A DNA stretch of 64,000 nucleotides from Microbacterium allomyrinae (GCF_020682705.1 NZ_JAGTTN010000001.1:806001-870000); one strand, 5' to 3'; shown: positions 7,888-17,101, counted from the stretch's first letter. Program-made: numbers and translations. Notes: generated by a model not told the origin, from the sequence alone.

Positions 7888-9899
7888 CCTCCACTCAGCC
7901 GACCCTTCCCATCGAGCGATCCCGGTCCCGCCGGCCCGTCACCTGGCTGACGCTGATCGGCGTCCTCCTGCTGCCCGTGGTGATCGGGGGCATCCTCGTC
8001 GCCGCGCTGTACAACCCGGTCGAGCGCCTCGACAATCTCTCCGCGGCGATCGTGAACGAGGACGAGCCCGTCACGATCGACGATCAGGTCATTCCGCTGG
8101 GCCGCCAGCTCACCGCGGGCCTGGTCGAAGGATCCGACGAACTCGAGAGCAACCTCGACTGGACGATCTCCAATGCCGAGGACGCAGCATCCGGTCTCGC
8201 CGACGGCACGTACGCGGCCGTCATCACCATTCCCGCGAACTTCTCGGCCGCGGCGACCTCGACCGCACCGGGCTCGACGCCCGAGCAGGCGACCATCCAG
8301 GTGACCACGCCGCCCGACAGCCTCGTCGTCGACGACGCCATCACCGCGCAGGTGGCGGCCGCGGCCGCCTCGACGATGGGTACGCAGCTTTCCACGATCT
8401 ATCTCGAGAACGTCTTCCTCGGCTTCACCACGCTCGGCGAGCAGCTCGGCACCGCCGCAGACGGCGCAGCGCAGCTCGCGGACGGCGCGACTCGAGCGGC
8501 GGAGGGCGCGTCGGCCCTCCCCGACGGCATCTCGCAGCTGGCCGACGGCAACGCGCAGCTGGCGGACGGTGCATCCCAGCTCGCCGGCGGCGCCGGCCAG
8601 CTCGCCGGCGGTGCATCGTCGCTGCAGACCGGCCTGACGACGATCGCGGGCAAGACGCGTGAGGCCGCCGGTGGAGCGCAGCAGCTCGCCGACGGCGTGA
8701 ACGCCGGGGCCGCTCAACTCGAGCAGACCGGCCTCGTGCCCGACCAGGTCTCGGGTGTCGCGGCGCAGTCCGCGCAGGCCGCCGCCGGAGTGCTCGCGAT
8801 CGCGCAGGGGTGCATCGCGAGTGGCGCGACGCAGTCGTACTGCGACACGCTCGTCGGCGCCGCGACGGGAGCGGATGCCGCCGCCACGGGCACGGCAGGA
8901 GCCCTCACCGCCTTCGACACCGCGGCCACCGCACAGTTCGCGGCGCAGTTCCGCGAGATCGGGACAGGCGTCGCCACGCTGAGCAGCGGGCTGAGCCAGC
9001 TCGCGGGCGGCATCGACCAGTCCGCGGCGGGAGCCGGTCAGCTCGCGGGCGGCGTCATCGGAATCCAGGACGGCGCCAACGGTCTCGCGACCGGATCCTC
9101 GCAGCTCGCCTCAGGAGCCGACCAGGCCGCCGACGGCGCCACGAGCCTCGCCGACGGCATCGCGCAGCTGGCTGATGGCACGACGGAGCTTGCGAACGGG
9201 CTGGCTACGGCATCCGACGCCATCCCGTCGTACACCGACGACGAGGCTACCGACCTCGCGACGGTCGTCGCCGATCCGGTCGCCGCGACCGGCGTCGGGT
9301 CGTCGCTGTTCGGCGCCTCGGCGGTTCCTCTGCTGGCGACGCTCTCGCTGTGGTTCGGCGGCCTCGGCACGTTCATCGCGTTGCAGGCCGTCTCGCGACG
9401 CGCGCTCACCTCACGGACACCCTCGGCGCTGCTCGCGCTGCGCTCCTACGCGCCGGCCGCAGGAATCGGTGCGCTGCAGGGCCTGCTCGTCGCAGGTGTC
9501 GTACAGCTGGCCGCATCGTTCTCGTGGGCGGAATGGTCGGCGTTCGCCGTCGTCGCGGTGGTCGCCGGCATCGCGTTCGCCGCCGTCAACCAGGCGCTCG
9601 TCGCTGTCTTCGGCGGCGCAGGACGGTGGGTGTCCGCGCTCATCGGCGTACTGGCCGTGGCCACCGGCGTCGTCTCGACGGTTCCGGGAGTGCTCTCGGG
9701 CATCGCATCGCTCATGCCGACGGCCCCCGCGTACAACGGAATGGTCGCCGCCCTCACGTCGGCGAACGGACTCGGCGCGGCGCTGGCCGGTCTGGTGATC
9801 TGGACGCTGCTCGGACTTGCGACGACCGTCATCGTCGTCGCCCGCCGTCGCAGCACATCGGCTCGGGCGCTCCTGAAGGCGACACCGGTCACCGCCTGA
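7884..9899 (+). CDS. YhgE/Pip family membrane protein
   Basis: A 671-aa ABC2-type membrane protein. One transmembrane helix near residues 19-41 (TWLTLIGVLLLPVVIGGILVAALY) is followed by a long extracytoplasmic domain and about five C-terminal helices from residue 472. The domain includes many LADG / QLAGG repeats (about 190-250 and 370-440) that predict a long coiled coil or beta-helical stalk. The start ATG overlaps the MMPL stop (ATGA). YhgE/Pip proteins include a phage-infection protein and mycobacterial envelope proteins. Pairing with MMPL suggests a joint exporter or envelope function, which is inference. Confidence 0.85.
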   Translation: MTSTQPTLPIERSRSRRPVTWLTLIGVLLLPVVIGGILVAALYNPVERLDNLSAAIVNEDEPVTIDDQVIPLGRQLTAGLVEGSDELESNLDWTISNAEDAASGLADGTYAAVITIPANFSAAATSTAPGSTPEQATIQVTTPPDSLVVDDAITAQVAAAAASTMGTQLSTIYLENVFLGFTTLGEQLGTAADGAAQLADGATRAAEGASALPDGISQLADGNAQLADGASQLAGGAGQLAGGASSLQTGLTTIAGKTREAAGGAQQLADGVNAGAAQLEQTGLVPDQVSGVAAQSAQAAAGVLAIAQGCIASGATQSYCDTLVGAATGADAAATGTAGALTAFDTAATAQFAAQFREIGTGVATLSSGLSQLAGGIDQSAAGAGQLAGGVIGIQDGANGLATGSSQLASGADQAADGATSLADGIAQLADGTTELANGLATASDAIPSYTDDEATDLATVVADPVAATGVGSSLFGASAVPLLATLSLWFGGLGTFIALQAVSRRALTSRTPSALLALRSYAPAAGIGALQGLLVAGVVQLAASFSWAEWSAFAVVAVVAGIAFAAVNQALVAVFGGAGRWVSALIGVLAVATGVVSTVPGVLSGIASLMPTAPAYNGMVAALTSANGLGAALAGLVIWTLLGLATTVIVVARRRSTSARALLKATPVTA

Positions 9900-9910
9900 G
9901 GCGCAGTCGC

Positions 9911-9944
9911 ATGAAGCCCGGCCGATCCGTCGGCCGGGCTTCAT
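9911..9944 (+). terminator. Strong intrinsic terminator hairpin after the MMPL-YhgE operon
   Basis: ATGAAGCCCGGCCGA and TCGGCCGGGCTTCAT are perfect 15-bp arms (9911-9925, 9930-9944) around a 4-nt loop. The hairpin begins 11 nt after the YhgE/Pip stop. There is no U-tract, but the stem is very stable. Confidence 0.85.
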
Positions 9945-9996
9945 CGTTCCCGGACGGGGGCTTGCCCTGACGCCCGCTCGCCACCATGATCATCGC

Positions 9997-10494
9997 GTGG
10001 CCGCCGAATCGTCCGAACCCCCGTCCCCGACCGGATCCGCGCGGCTCCCGCCGCGGTGGTTCATCCGCGCCGCGTGGGTCGTGCATCGCGCGATCTACAA
10101 CGTGTCGGGCGGCAGGCTGGGCCTTCGCAGGCCGACCCCGAGGGTGTGGGGCATGATGCGCCTGCACACCGTCGGGCGCCGCTCGGGCACGGCACGCATC
10201 GCGATCGTGGCGTACTTCGAAGACGGGGCGAACCTCGTCACGATGGCGATGAACGGCTGGGGTCAGCCGCCGCCGGCGTGGTGGCTGAACCTGCAGGCTC
10301 GGCCCGAGGCATCCGTCGACCTTCCCGAAGGGGCGCGTGACGTCGTCGCCCGCGAGGCGAACGGCGAAGAGCGCGAACGACTCTGGGCCGTCTTCCGCAC
10401 GCTCGAAGGAGGCGACGACCTCGATGCGCACGCGGCCACACGCGAGCGCGAGACGCCGATCGTCGTGCTGGAGCCCGCCGCCGCGAAGCCCTGA
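9997..10494 (+). CDS. Nitroreductase/deazaflavin-dependent oxidoreductase family protein
   Basis: A 165-aa split-barrel flavin protein. LHTVGRRSGTARIAIVAYFEDGANLVTMAMNGW (about residues 51-85) followed by PPAWWLNLQARPEASVDL is the conserved core of the F420-dependent nitroreductase (DUF385, Ddn-like) family. These enzymes reduce quinones, nitroaromatics or other substrates with F420H2. Whether this organism makes F420 cannot be judged here. The GTG start at 9997 is the only good in-frame start. It stands alone, convergent with the IMPase-like gene. Confidence 0.8.
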   Translation: MAAESSEPPSPTGSARLPPRWFIRAAWVVHRAIYNVSGGRLGLRRPTPRVWGMMRLHTVGRRSGTARIAIVAYFEDGANLVTMAMNGWGQPPPAWWLNLQARPEASVDLPEGARDVVAREANGEERERLWAVFRTLEGGDDLDAHAATRERETPIVVLEPAAAKP

Positions 10495-10559
10495 GCGCAT
10501 CGAGCGACCTGGCACGCCACCACCCCTCGCCTTCGCCCGGCGTCGAGGGCGCCCGGCCG

Positions 10560-11351
10560 CTACAGGTGTGCGCGAACGATCGCCAGCAGGGCGTCGTGGG
10601 TGGGGGCATCCGCCGCGATGACGAGGCCGCGGCCGGCGCGGAGCGGACCTCCCTCGAGATCTGTGACGACGCATCCGGCTGCTTCGCACAGCGCGATTCC
10701 GGCCGCGTAATGCACGTTGTCACCGAACGAGCCGACCGCACCGTCCGAGACGTAACCCGCGCGACGACCCGAAGCGACCCAGGCGACCGCCAGTGTCGAC
10801 GAGATCACACGCGGGCCGAACGCGGCGCGCAATCGCGCATCCGCGACGAGCGCGCCCCCGATGAACTTCCGGTCGAGGGGACCATCGCAGTTGACATCGA
10901 CGAGCCGTGACACCGCGCACGGTGCGAGGTGCCGGTCCTGCCCGGCTCGGCGCTCGAACGATCCCGTGCCATCGGTCCAGAGGATCCGCTCGGCGAGGGG
11001 ATCCACCACGGCGGCTGCCATCACCTCGGCCTGATCCGTCAACGCCACATTGACAGCGACCAGCGGGGTGCCCGCGGCGAAGTTCAGGGTCCCGCAGAGC
11101 GGGTCCACGAGCCATCGCCGAGAGCTCCGGCTGCCTTCGATCAGCCCCACTTCCTCACCACGGACGGCGTCATCGGGGCGCTCCCGACGAAGCACGTCGA
11201 GGATCGCCCGCTCCGCGTCGATGTCGGTCTGCGTCGCGAAGTCGATCCCCCGCTTCGCGTAGCGGGCATGCACTCCCGCGTAGTCCCGGCGAACCACCGC
11301 ACCGCCCGCCTGTGCGGCGAGCACGGCGACTTCGGCGTCGCTCGGCCCCAT
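10560..11351 (-). CDS. Inositol monophosphatase-like protein with Cys replacing a metal-ligand Asp
   Basis: A 263-aa member of the Li+-sensitive phosphatase fold. The metal-1 Glu is present in RGEEVG (66-67), Asp83 in WLVDPLCGTLNF, and the C-terminal Asp in FGDNVHYAAGIALCEAAG. The hallmark DPxDGTxNF is DPLCGTLNF here, so the second Asp, which binds metal in IMPase, is Cys86 (codon TGC read on the minus strand). It may be inactive, use a different metal arrangement, or act on another substrate. ATG at 11349-11351, 4 nt after the CcsB stop, so it appears to be the last gene of the cytochrome c operon. Confidence 0.8.
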   Translation of the reverse strand: MGPSDAEVAVLAAQAGGAVVRRDYAGVHARYAKRGIDFATQTDIDAERAILDVLRRERPDDAVRGEEVGLIEGSRSSRRWLVDPLCGTLNFAAGTPLVAVNVALTDQAEVMAAAVVDPLAERILWTDGTGSFERRAGQDRHLAPCAVSRLVDVNCDGPLDRKFIGGALVADARLRAAFGPRVISSTLAVAWVASGRRAGYVSDGAVGSFGDNVHYAAGIALCEAAGCVVTDLEGGPLRAGRGLVIAADAPTHDALLAIVRAHL

Positions 11352-11355
11352 CGAC

Positions 11356-12441
11356 TCAGCTCAGGCCCGAATAGGCGTGCAGGCCCTTGAAGAACATGTT
11401 CACGATCGTGAAGTTGAAGATCACGGCGGTGAACCCGATGATCGACAGCCACGCCGAGCGCGAGCCGCGCCAGCCGCGCGTGGCGCGGGCGTGGATGTAA
11501 CCGGCGTAGAGCACCCAGATCACGAAGGTCCAGACTTCCTTCGTGTCGAAGCCCCAGTACCGGCCCCACGCGTCGTTGGCCCAGATGGATCCCGCGATGA
11601 GCGTGAACGTCCAGAAGATGAAGCCGAGGATCGCGAAGCGGTAGGCGAGCGACTCGAGCGCGTCGGTGCCGGGAAGGGTCTTGAGGAATCCGGGACCGGT
11701 CTTCCGCGCGCTCGCGAGGGCCGCGGCATCCGCCCCCTCCGCCGTGGCGCGCGCCAGAGCGAGCGTCTTGCGCTCCCGCCTCGCCTGCATGAGCTGCAGC
11801 ACCGACAACCCGAAGGCGAGGGCGAACAGCGCCGTTGCGAGAGAGGCGACGAAGACGTGGATGACCAGCCACACCGACTTGAGCGGATCCATGAGCGGGA
11901 CGATCTCGGTGTAGAACCAGATCGCGGTTCCGCCGAGCAGCATCACGACGAGCCCCGTGATGAACGTTCCGAGGAAGCGCAGGTCGTAGCGGAAGAGCAC
12001 GCCGAGGTACACCGCGACCACGAGCAGGGTTCCGGTGAGGGCGAACTCGTACATGTTCGACCACGGCACGCGCCCGGCGGCGATGCCGCGGGTGACGTCG
12101 CCACCGAGATGGAACAGGAACGCGAGCACCGTCAGAGAGGTGCCGATCCGCGCCCACACCAGCCGCTCGCGACTGCCGATCGGGGCGTTGAGGGCCGCCT
12201 CGGACTTCTTCTCCTGCGCACGCACCGCATCGATCGACTCGCTGCCGCGCCCGCCACCGGCCAGTGCGAGCTCTCGCGCGCGCACGGCCTGTGCAGCGGC
12301 ATCCTTGGCATCGACGGCGACGGCACCGCGACGCGCGAGATCGACCGCGTAGGCGATGAACGCGAGGGCATAGACCGCGATCGCCGTCCAGACCAGCAGC
12401 ACCGAGACCGAGTCGAGCGTGAGGGCAGAGGATTCGGGCAT
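11356..12441 (-). CDS. ccsB: Cytochrome c biogenesis protein CcsB (CcsA-type haem handling)
   Basis: A 361-aa polytopic membrane protein of system II cytochrome c maturation. With ResB it delivers haem across the membrane and joins it to apocytochrome CXXCH. The haem-binding WWD-like segment is WGRYWGFDTKEVWTFVIWVLYAGYIHAR (about 290-318), with conserved His residues at FLFHLGGDV, VIHVFVASLATALF and the C-terminal HAR. About eight transmembrane helices are evident. The ATG at 12439-12441 is preferred over longer reading; it lies 5 nt after the resB stop. Confidence 0.9.
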   Translation of the reverse strand: MPESSALTLDSVSVLLVWTAIAVYALAFIAYAVDLARRGAVAVDAKDAAAQAVRARELALAGGGRGSESIDAVRAQEKKSEAALNAPIGSRERLVWARIGTSLTVLAFLFHLGGDVTRGIAAGRVPWSNMYEFALTGTLLVVAVYLGVLFRYDLRFLGTFITGLVVMLLGGTAIWFYTEIVPLMDPLKSVWLVIHVFVASLATALFALAFGLSVLQLMQARRERKTLALARATAEGADAAALASARKTGPGFLKTLPGTDALESLAYRFAILGFIFWTFTLIAGSIWANDAWGRYWGFDTKEVWTFVIWVLYAGYIHARATRGWRGSRSAWLSIIGFTAVIFNFTIVNMFFKGLHAYSGLS

Positions 12442-12446
12442 GGCTC

Positions 12447-14225
12447 TCAGTCTACGTCGGGGGTCGAAACGGGCTGCCGAGTCTCGGCGAGCCGCAGCCC
12501 ATCGAGGTGGCGCGTGGCGAATTGCTCGACCGCGGCATCCAGCGTCGGGTCCTCGCCGCGTGCCAGCCCGGCGTATTCCAGCTGAACCGTGCCACCCTGC
12601 GGGGTCGCCTTCACCCACATGCGCCGCCGGGGAACGAACAGCGCGGCCAGCAGGCCCGCGGTGGCGAGCGCGGCGAACACCAGCACCCACGTGGCCGCGG
12701 TGTCGCGGTGGACCGAGAGCGACACATAGCGCTTGACCGACCCGTCATAGCCGGTCGCGCCGGCCGGGGCGTCGTTCTCGAACGTGATCGTGCCGCGTCC
12801 GCCGGGCAGGTCCGCGGTCTCGCCCGGGGCCAGCTCGATCGACTCGACGTCGGTGCCGCGCCCGGCGAGCTTCTCCATTTCGGAGGTGTCGAGCGTGTAC
12901 ACCGACCGCGGCGTGCCGCCGTCGATGCCGAGATCGCCCACATACACGTCGAGCGAGACCACCGGATTGATCAGCGCAGGGTAGCTGGATGCGAACGCGC
13001 CGGTGCTGAGCGGCGCCTGCGTCGGATAGAAGAAGCCGACGAGCCCCATCTGCTCGTCGAGACCGTCGGGCACCTTGACGACGCCGAGCGAGGTCATGTT
13101 GGTGTCCTGCGGCAGGAACGGCACCGATTCCGAGAAGACGACATCGCCGTCGGCGTTTCGGATCGTCAGGGTCGGAGCGTAGCCGTTGCCCATGAGGTAG
13201 ATCCGGTCGCCTGCCATGTCGAGGGGATGGTTCACCCGCACCTCGCCGGTCTGCGGATCCTCCCCGGCAAGCTGGGTGGTGAGGTTGGCGACGAAGTTGC
13301 CCGCTTGCCCCGCGCCCTGGACTCCGCTGGGCTGATAGGTGACGTCGAACCGGTCGAGCGTGAGCGCGTACGGCGTCAGCGCATCCTCGTCGACGAAGCG
13401 ACCGGGGTTGAACGAGGTGTAGTCCAGGAGGGTGTTGACCCACGTGCGACCCTCGATGATGACCGTCTGGCCGGTGTGGGTGAAGCCGCCGCCGATACCC
13501 ACCGCGAGCAGCACGCCGACCAGCGACGCGTGGAAGACGAGGTTGCCGGTCTCACGCAGATATCCGCGCTCGGCCGAGACCGACAGCGTGCCGCGCGCGT
13601 CGTAGCGCTCGACGCGATACCCGGCCTTCTTCAGCTGCTGCTCCGCGGCCTCGATGGCGGACTCGGCCGCGGCTGCGGCATCCGACTCATGGTCGAGCTC
13701 GAGCGTCTCGGCGCGATGCACGTCCAGCCGCGACAGCCGCGCCGGGGTACGCGGGGGCTTCGCACGCAGCGCCTTCCAGTGGTGCCTGGTGCGCGGGATG
13801 ACGCAGCCGACCAGCGAGATGAACAGCAGGATGTAGATCGCCGAGAACCACGGCGACGTGTACACGTCGAACATGCTCAGGTTCTCGAGGATCGGCGCGA
13901 GGTCGGGGTTGTTCGCGAAGTACTGCGTGACACCGTTGGGGTCGGCGCTGCGCTGCGGCACCAGCGAACCCGGCACCGCGGCGATCGCGAGCAGGAGCAG
14001 CAGTACGAGCGCGGTGCGCATCGACGTCAGCTGGCGCCAGCCCCAGCGCAGCCATTCGACGAATCCGAGTCGCGGCTGGGTGATGTCGGATGCCTCTCCG
14101 CGGCTGTCGCCAGGGACGGGGCCGGCAGGAGAATCGGCGTGATCGGCGGGGCGGAGCGGGTCGGATGCGGCGTCGCCCGAGCCCGACGACTCGCCGGTCG
14201 ATTCGTCAGAGGGGCGCCGGGACAC
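12447..14225 (-). CDS. resB: Cytochrome c biogenesis protein ResB
   Basis: A 592-aa membrane protein, partner of CcsB in the system II haem lyase. It has a hydrophilic N-terminus of about 50 residues, then LGFVEWLRWGWRQLTSMRTALVLLLLLAIAAVPGSLVPQ, the conserved ResB opening. A second helix pair lies around 130-150, a third at GNLVFHASLVGVLLAVGIGGG, then a large extracytoplasmic domain and a final helix (TWVLVFAALATAGLLAALFVP). The GTG start overlaps the end of ccdA by 20 nt. Because the N-terminus is low-complexity the true start could be internal. Confidence 0.9.
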   Translation of the reverse strand: MSRRPSDESTGESSGSGDAASDPLRPADHADSPAGPVPGDSRGEASDITQPRLGFVEWLRWGWRQLTSMRTALVLLLLLAIAAVPGSLVPQRSADPNGVTQYFANNPDLAPILENLSMFDVYTSPWFSAIYILLFISLVGCVIPRTRHHWKALRAKPPRTPARLSRLDVHRAETLELDHESDAAAAAESAIEAAEQQLKKAGYRVERYDARGTLSVSAERGYLRETGNLVFHASLVGVLLAVGIGGGFTHTGQTVIIEGRTWVNTLLDYTSFNPGRFVDEDALTPYALTLDRFDVTYQPSGVQGAGQAGNFVANLTTQLAGEDPQTGEVRVNHPLDMAGDRIYLMGNGYAPTLTIRNADGDVVFSESVPFLPQDTNMTSLGVVKVPDGLDEQMGLVGFFYPTQAPLSTGAFASSYPALINPVVSLDVYVGDLGIDGGTPRSVYTLDTSEMEKLAGRGTDVESIELAPGETADLPGGRGTITFENDAPAGATGYDGSVKRYVSLSVHRDTAATWVLVFAALATAGLLAALFVPRRRMWVKATPQGGTVQLEYAGLARGEDPTLDAAVEQFATRHLDGLRLAETRQPVSTPDVD

Positions 14226-15075
14226 TCGCGAACACCCCCTGCAGTTGAGCCATGATCGCGGTCCACACGCCGGTCACCATGAGAAGTCCGAGCACGATGA
14301 GCAGTCCGCCGCCGATCAGGTTGACGACACGGATGTGGCGGCGCACGAACGATACCGAGTTCGTCGCCCAGCCGAAGCCGAGGGTGAGGAGGAGGAAGGG
14401 GATGCCGAGGCCCAGCGAGTACGCGACCCCCAGAAGGGCCGCGCGGGCGGCCGAGCCGGAATCGAACGCCATCGTGAGGATGACAGCGAGCGTCGGGCCG
14501 ATGCACGGCGCCCACCCGATGCCGAGCGCGATGCCCAGGAGCGGCGCCCCGACGAGGCCGAGGCTGGAGCGCACCTGCGGACGCGCGATGCGCTGCGCGA
14601 GTCCGAAGAGCCCCATGAACACGAGGCCCATGGCGATGATGAGCACGCCGAGGATGCGCGTGATGAGGTCTGCGTACTCCAGCAGGAAGCGGCCGAGCGT
14701 TCCTCCGAGCATCGCGATGCTGACGAAGACGACCGTGAAGCCGGCGATGAACAGCAGCACGCCCAGCAGCAGTCGGCCGCGCGTCGGCGCGGCCGTCGGC
14801 GCGGCTGCGCCGCCGGCCGCGGCAGCCGTCGAGGAATCGGGCCGGACGGACGATCCCGGCCCGTCGACGCCGGAGATCACCGGGATCTCCTGATTCTTCG
14901 ACGCTCGTGTGCGGGAATCGACGGGCCGCGGCGCGACGGCGCCGCCGATGAAGCCGAGGTAGCCGGGAACGAGCGGCAGCACGCACGGCGAGAGGAACGA
15001 GACGAGGCCCGCGAGCACGGCGATCGGGATCGCGACCAGCAGCGACCCGTCCGCGACGAGTGCACCGAGATTCAC
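14206..15075 (-). CDS. ccdA: Thiol-disulfide transporter CcdA
   Basis: A 289-aa DsbD-type membrane protein with about six helices. It passes electrons from cytosolic thioredoxin outward to reduce apocytochrome c via the TlpA-like thioredoxin encoded next to it. The redox Cys is in VSFLSPCVLPLVPGYLGF (about 27-44); its partner is in the GIGWAPCIGPTLAVIL segment (about 190-205). A non-conserved linker (about 50-105) joins the first two helices. The GTG start overlaps the TlpA stop as GTGA. Confidence 0.9.
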   Translation of the reverse strand: MNLGALVADGSLLVAIPIAVLAGLVSFLSPCVLPLVPGYLGFIGGAVAPRPVDSRTRASKNQEIPVISGVDGPGSSVRPDSSTAAAAGGAAAPTAAPTRGRLLLGVLLFIAGFTVVFVSIAMLGGTLGRFLLEYADLITRILGVLIIAMGLVFMGLFGLAQRIARPQVRSSLGLVGAPLLGIALGIGWAPCIGPTLAVILTMAFDSGSAARAALLGVAYSLGLGIPFLLLTLGFGWATNSVSFVRRHIRVVNLIGGGLLIVLGLLMVTGVWTAIMAQLQGVFASVPAPL

Positions 15076-15719
15076 GCCTCCTCCAGTGCGTCGCGGACGA
15101 GAGCCTCGAGGATCGAGGCGTCATCGAGCTGCCCGATGACCCGCGCCGCCACGCGCCCCTCGCGATCGAGGACGAGGGTGACCGGCACTGCGTTGAGAGG
15201 AGTCTGCCCCGCGAACGCGAGCTTGATGGAGCCGTCGACCGTTGTGAGCGCACTGGGGTAGGTCACGCCGTACTTCTCGGCGAACGCGCGAGATGCCTCC
15301 GCACCGTCGTAGAGGTTCACACCGAGGAACGACACCTCTTCGCCGTCGAACGCTTCGTGGGCGTCTTCGAGCTCGGGCGCCTCGACCCGGCACGGAGCGC
15401 AGGCTGCGTACCAGAAGTTCACGACCAGGACCTCGCCGAGGTAGTCGGCGCTCGAGGCGCTGCCCCCGACGTCGAGCACGCCCTCGAACTCGATCGGCTC
15501 GGTGCGCTCGCTCTGGGGAATCTCGTCCACACGCTGACCGCTCGCCGCGATGAACCCCTTGTTCGAGCCTTCGCGGTACTGGTCGGCGAGGGGGTCGGCG
15601 GTGCACGCGGCGAGTCCCGCGATCATCACGATCGCCAGCAGAGCGGATGCCGCAGCCCGCAGTCTCCGCACCTTCGAGCTGCGCGCGTCGACAGCCTCAG
15701 CGCTCGATCCGATCCTCAT
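15072..15719 (-). CDS. TlpA/ResA-family thioredoxin lipoprotein
   Basis: A 215-aa extracytoplasmic thioredoxin. An N-terminal helix ends in the lipobox AGLAAC (Cys39), so it is probably a membrane-anchored lipoprotein. The thioredoxin domain carries the active site WYAACAPC (Cys107, Cys110) and the cis-Pro segment LNAVPVTLVLD. It should keep apocytochrome CXXCH cysteines reduced, with CcdA as electron donor. The start ATG (15717-15719) overlaps the preceding histidine phosphatase stop as ATGA. Confidence 0.9.
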   Translation of the reverse strand: MRIGSSAEAVDARSSKVRRLRAAASALLAIVMIAGLAACTADPLADQYREGSNKGFIAASGQRVDEIPQSERTEPIEFEGVLDVGGSASSADYLGEVLVVNFWYAACAPCRVEAPELEDAHEAFDGEEVSFLGVNLYDGAEASRAFAEKYGVTYPSALTTVDGSIKLAFAGQTPLNAVPVTLVLDREGRVAARVIGQLDDASILEALVRDALEEA

Positions 15720-16345
15720 ACCGCCCCCACATCCACCGCGCCGGCCGTCGACGCCGGCTCGGCGTACGCGGTCTCGGTCCACTTCCCGTCGACCATCTCG
15801 AAGCTCGTCACGCTCGACAGCGCGCAGCGCCGCGCGCGGGGGTCGTGCCGCAACGGCAGCCCGGCGACGGCCAGATGCGTGATCCAGATGGGGAGCTGGT
15901 GCGACACGATGACGACGTCACCCGAGTCCGCCGCCTCCCACGCCTGCGTCATGGCGGCGTTCATGCGCCCCACCACGTCCGCGTACGGCTCGCCCCAGCT
16001 CGGAAGCGCGGGCTTGCGAAGGTGGCGCCAGTTCCAGGGGTTGAGGACGGCGCGCACCATGCGCTTGCCCTCGAAGACGTTGGTCGGCTCGATCACGCGC
16101 TCGTCGATCACCGGCTCGCTGCCGAAGAGCTCCTCGAAAGGCTCGGCCGATTCACGAGTGCGCTGCAGCGGCGAGCAGACGAGGGCTGCGACGGGACGCT
16201 GCATCGCGTGCACGTATTCGGCCGCCTGCCGCGCCATCTTGCGTCCGTCGGCGCTCAGCCCGAACCCGGGGAGTCGGCCGTAGAGCACGCGGCGGGGGTT
16301 GTGAACCTCTCCATGGCGCACGAGATGGAGGCGATCGGCGGGCAC
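15716..16345 (-). CDS. Histidine phosphatase (phosphoglycerate mutase-like) family protein
   Basis: A 209-aa protein with the RHGE catalytic motif at residues 10-13 (HLVRHGEVHNP) and the second catalytic His in DVVIVSHQLPIW. Arg in CSPLQRTRESAEP completes the pocket. The family covers phosphoglycerate mutases, cofactor phosphatases and others; the substrate is not evident. It is the first gene of the leftward cytochrome c maturation operon and is coupled to tlpA by ATGA. This placement is common in actinobacteria, but no direct link to cytochrome c chemistry is established here. GTG start. Confidence 0.85.
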   Translation of the reverse strand: MPADRLHLVRHGEVHNPRRVLYGRLPGFGLSADGRKMARQAAEYVHAMQRPVAALVCSPLQRTRESAEPFEELFGSEPVIDERVIEPTNVFEGKRMVRAVLNPWNWRHLRKPALPSWGEPYADVVGRMNAAMTQAWEAADSGDVVIVSHQLPIWITHLAVAGLPLRHDPRARRCALSSVTSFEMVDGKWTETAYAEPASTAGAVDVGAV

Positions 16346-16401
16346 GCGCCCAGTCTACGTGGGCCGGTTCTGTGGGCCGGCTGAGCGCCGGTCGGCGCAG
16401 A

Positions 16402-16416
16402 GACGGCCGGGCCGTC
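16402..16416 (-). terminator. Possible small terminator hairpin after dedA
   Basis: GACGGC / CGG / GCCGTC: 6-bp stem with a 3-nt loop just past the dedA stop (16427) and before the next leftward gene. Weak evidence. Confidence 0.35.
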
Positions 16417-16426
16417 GGGATCCGGC

Positions 16427-17101
16427 TCAGTCGAACTCGGGTTCGGGGCCACCCTGCGAGCCACGGCTCTGGACAAGCGCGCGGACGCGGACGTACAGGA
16501 ACCAGGCGACGCCGATCACGACGGCGCCGATGACGACGTACTGCAGGATGTCGGCGTACCGCTCGACGACGTGCCACGACTCTCCGAGGTAGTACCCCGA
16601 CAGTACGAAGATCGAGTTCCAGATGACGCTTCCGGCGGCGGTGAGCAGCGTGAATCGCCAGACCGGCATGCGCGTGATGCCCGCCGGGATCGAGATGAGG
16701 CTGCGGAAGATCGGGATCATCCGTCCGAAGAACACGGCCTTGCCGCCGTGCCGCCCGAACCACGCGACCGTGCGATCGATGTCTTCGGGATGCAGCAGCG
16801 GCACCTTCGCCGCGAAGGCGCGGAGTCTGGTGAGCCCCAGCCACGCGCCGAGGCCGTACAGCAGCAGAGCCCCCACGATCGACCCGGCGGTGGTCCACAG
16901 GAGCGCCTCGAAGACCGTGAACGAGCCGCGGCTCGCAGCGAGCCCGGCCATCGGCAGGATGACCTCGCTCGGCAGGGGCGGAAACAGGTTCTCCATCGCG
17001 ATGGCGATACCAGCGCCGGCGGGGCCGATGATGTCCATGAGCGACACCGCCCAGTCGGCGAGGGAGGTGAGCCAGGAGCCGTCGGTGGTCGCAGTCGTCA
17101 T
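16427..17101 (-). CDS. DedA-family membrane protein
   Basis: A 224-aa protein of the DedA/VTT group. Diagnostic segments are ENLFPPLPSEVILPMAGL (about 40-57), FFGRMIPIFRSLISIPAGITRMPVWRFTLLTAAGSVIWNSIFVLSGYYLG (about 125-175) and a C-terminal hydrophobic helix. DedA proteins act in membrane lipid flipping, including undecaprenyl phosphate recycling, and in proton-motive-force balance. The ATG at 17099-17101 is chosen because homologues begin with a short hydrophilic stretch; a longer reading upstream is not protein-like. It is divergent from aspS. Confidence 0.88.
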   Translation of the reverse strand: MTTATTDGSWLTSLADWAVSLMDIIGPAGAGIAIAMENLFPPLPSEVILPMAGLAASRGSFTVFEALLWTTAGSIVGALLLYGLGAWLGLTRLRAFAAKVPLLHPEDIDRTVAWFGRHGGKAVFFGRMIPIFRSLISIPAGITRMPVWRFTLLTAAGSVIWNSIFVLSGYYLGESWHVVERYADILQYVVIGAVVIGVAWFLYVRVRALVQSRGSQGGPEPEFD

